The translations under genes and the position numbers were made by a program. Source: Rhizobium nepotum 39/7 (GTDB lineage Bacteria; Pseudomonadota; Alphaproteobacteria; Rhizobiales; Rhizobiaceae). Taken from it: a stretch of 41,500 nucleotides of DNA. This document shows positions 40,597 through 41,500 of this stretch, in pieces (position 1 is the first letter of the stretch; each line of letters begins with the position of its first letter). Under the pieces are notes generated by a model, which saw nothing but the letters and a program-made list of their open reading frames with translations, ran no database searches and was not told where the DNA came from. The DNA is taken from contig NZ_JWJH01000026.1 in NCBI RefSeq assembly GCF_000949865.1, forward strand, positions 1 through 41,500. The letters are read 5' to 3'.

Positions 40597-41199
40597 TCAC
40601 GCTGCGATCGTGTCGGGCAGATAGCGCAGATGCACAGGCAGTTTCGCGGAAATCTCGGCATCCGTGAGCTGATCGAGCCGCTTCAGGAACGTGCCTTCCT
40701 TGCCGCCATAGAGCAGCACCGTGCGCGTGCCGCGATCAGACAGCGGCCAACGTTCCCCGGCATAACCGCGATAGTCGTCCGCCGTACTGCTCCAGATGTG
40801 TTCAAGCCGCTCCTCGCGCGTCATCACTCGAACCGGTCGGGTTTCGCGATCGACGATGGCGTTGCGCATGCGCTCGGGTGATCCTTTGTCGGCCAGGTCG
40901 CAATAACCGTGGAAATGGCGGATGCGCCCGTTGATCGACAATGTGAAGAAGATGCTGGTAATCGATCCGGTCAGGAATTCGCGCATGGCGAACATGTCTC
41001 GGCGCATCCACAGCGGCGGCAGGATCTCGAACATGTAGTCGTGCTCGCGCTCGCCGAGCTCGAACCATTCGCCATTATAGAGTTTGCTGTCATCGCCCTG
41101 CCATCGGTTCGGGCGCTGCGCGTGGCGGTCGAACATACGGAACATCTGCCTGCGATCGGCGATCCCCTGATAAATTTTGCGGATGGGAGAGACGGTCAT
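40597..41199 (-). CDS. DUF1419 protein
   Basis: A 200-residue protein beginning MTVSPIRKIYQGIADRRQMF, with RMFDRHAQRPNRWQGDDSKL, EWFELGEREHDYMFEILPPL, FTLSINGRIRHFHGYCDLAD and a C-terminal TVLLYGGKEGTFLKRLDQL. This matches DUF1419, a rhizobial plasmid family of unknown function (often next to DUF3085). The ATG at 41199 has GAAGGAG upstream. It starts the unit DUF1419-DUF3085-methylase-helicase. Confidence 0.85.
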   Translation of the reverse strand: MTVSPIRKIYQGIADRRQMFRMFDRHAQRPNRWQGDDSKLYNGEWFELGEREHDYMFEILPPLWMRRDMFAMREFLTGSITSIFFTLSINGRIRHFHGYCDLADKGSPERMRNAIVDRETRPVRVMTREERLEHIWSSTADDYRGYAGERWPLSDRGTRTVLLYGGKEGTFLKRLDQLTDAEISAKLPVHLRYLPDTIAA

Positions 41200-41311
41200 G
41201 ATCGGGCTCCTTCAGCCTCGTCCAGGCCGGAGCGCGGCGGATCCTTATGGTCGCCATCTTCTCTTCAGCCCTTCCTGACCCCTCCCGTCAGGCCGCCTCT
41301 CCGTCCGGGCG

Positions 41312-41352
41312 GGTCAAGGGCCGGCACAGCCGGGCGAAGCTTCACCCTTGAC
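41312..41352. repeat. GTCAAGGG inverted repeat in the leader of the DUF1419 unit
   Basis: GTCAAGGG (41312-41319) is the exact complement of CCCTTGAC (41345-41352) around a GC-rich loop (CCGGCACAGCCGGGC, itself with a CCGGC/GCCGG stem). It resembles the outer TCAAGGA/TCCTTGA arms of intergenic elements A-C and may be a shorter relative. The rest of 41200-41500 shows no supported gene, only a T/C-rich run at about 41381-41408. Confidence 0.5.
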
Positions 41353-41500
41353 GCAACCGGCGGGCATGCGGCAGGCTTCTTTCCCTTTCTTTTCTCTTTC
41401 CTTTCCCTGGATGAACCTTCAGGACCATCGTTCCAGTCATAGTTTTCTCCAATGAAAGAACTCAAAGGCAAAAACGCTTGTTCCGCGTGGCTTTTCCCTG

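Noticed and set aside
41265..41471. 68-codon minus-strand frame upstream of DUF1419
   Set aside because: It is Lys/Glu-Pro-rich low complexity overlapping a structured leader, with no ribosome site. It may be the tail of a gene outside the window but cannot be supported.

Overview
The window looks like part of a large rhizobial plasmid (Rhizobium/Agrobacterium/Ensifer type, Alphaproteobacteria). The base composition is GC-rich, genes are packed with ATGA or TAATG overlaps, and the backbone families (ArdC-like antirestriction protein, DUF736, DUF3085, DUF1419, WGR protein, ProQ/FinO protein, ParB-like protein, giant methylase-helicase) are ones that typically travel together on plasmids of this group. 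No rRNA, tRNA, CRISPR array, intact insertion sequence or complete replication module (repABC) was seen.

Layout. (1) 1-9549, minus strand: a VirB-type (MPF-T) type IV secretion operon read virB1-virB2-virB3-virB4-second lytic transglycosylase-virB5-lipoprotein-virB6-virB8-virB9-virB10, with virB10 cut by the window edge. VirB11, VirD4 and a relaxase are outside the window. (2) 9550-11070: palindromic operator-like sites with half-sites ACTTGTA/TACAAGT in front of virB1 and in front of an unrecognised two-gene unit upstream, which suggests shared control. (3) 11071-12650: about 1.6 kb without convincing genes, holding a degenerate short-period repeat tract and a dense run of perfect inverted repeats. 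(4) 12655-24274: mostly minus-strand small plasmid genes separated by structured GC-rich intergenic sequences, three of which are clearly homologous and modular. This part holds HU, DUF736, ArdC, ProQ/FinO and ParB-like genes, a frameshifted XRE regulator and a multiply frameshifted gene. (5) 24652-26885: GNAT acetyltransferase, an EamA exporter with an in-frame stop, a divergent Lrp/AsnC regulator and a recombinase-like fragment. (6) 26978-33531: a visibly AT-richer island with a tight seven-gene minus-strand operon (thymidylate-kinase-like, adenine-phosphoribosyltransferase-like, unknown, DUF2156/GNAT-like, small unknown, nucleotidyltransferase, MFS exporter) and a divergent PurE homologue with an altered active-site loop. 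(7) 33788-41199, minus strand: cold-shock protein, unknown, IHF-beta-like protein, a 1699-residue DNA methylase-helicase, DUF3085 and DUF1419 proteins.

How it fits together: regions 4 and 7 look like a plasmid establishment and anti-host-defence backbone (antirestriction, methylation, nucleoid proteins, RNA chaperones), region 1 is the conjugation channel, and region 6 looks like cargo. The best candidate for an undescribed system is region 6. Its enzymes would suit making, modifying, activating and exporting a nucleotide-like small molecule, in the broad manner of plasmid-borne nucleotide antibiotics such as agrocins, but no direct match is claimed. All family names come from reading protein motifs without database searches.
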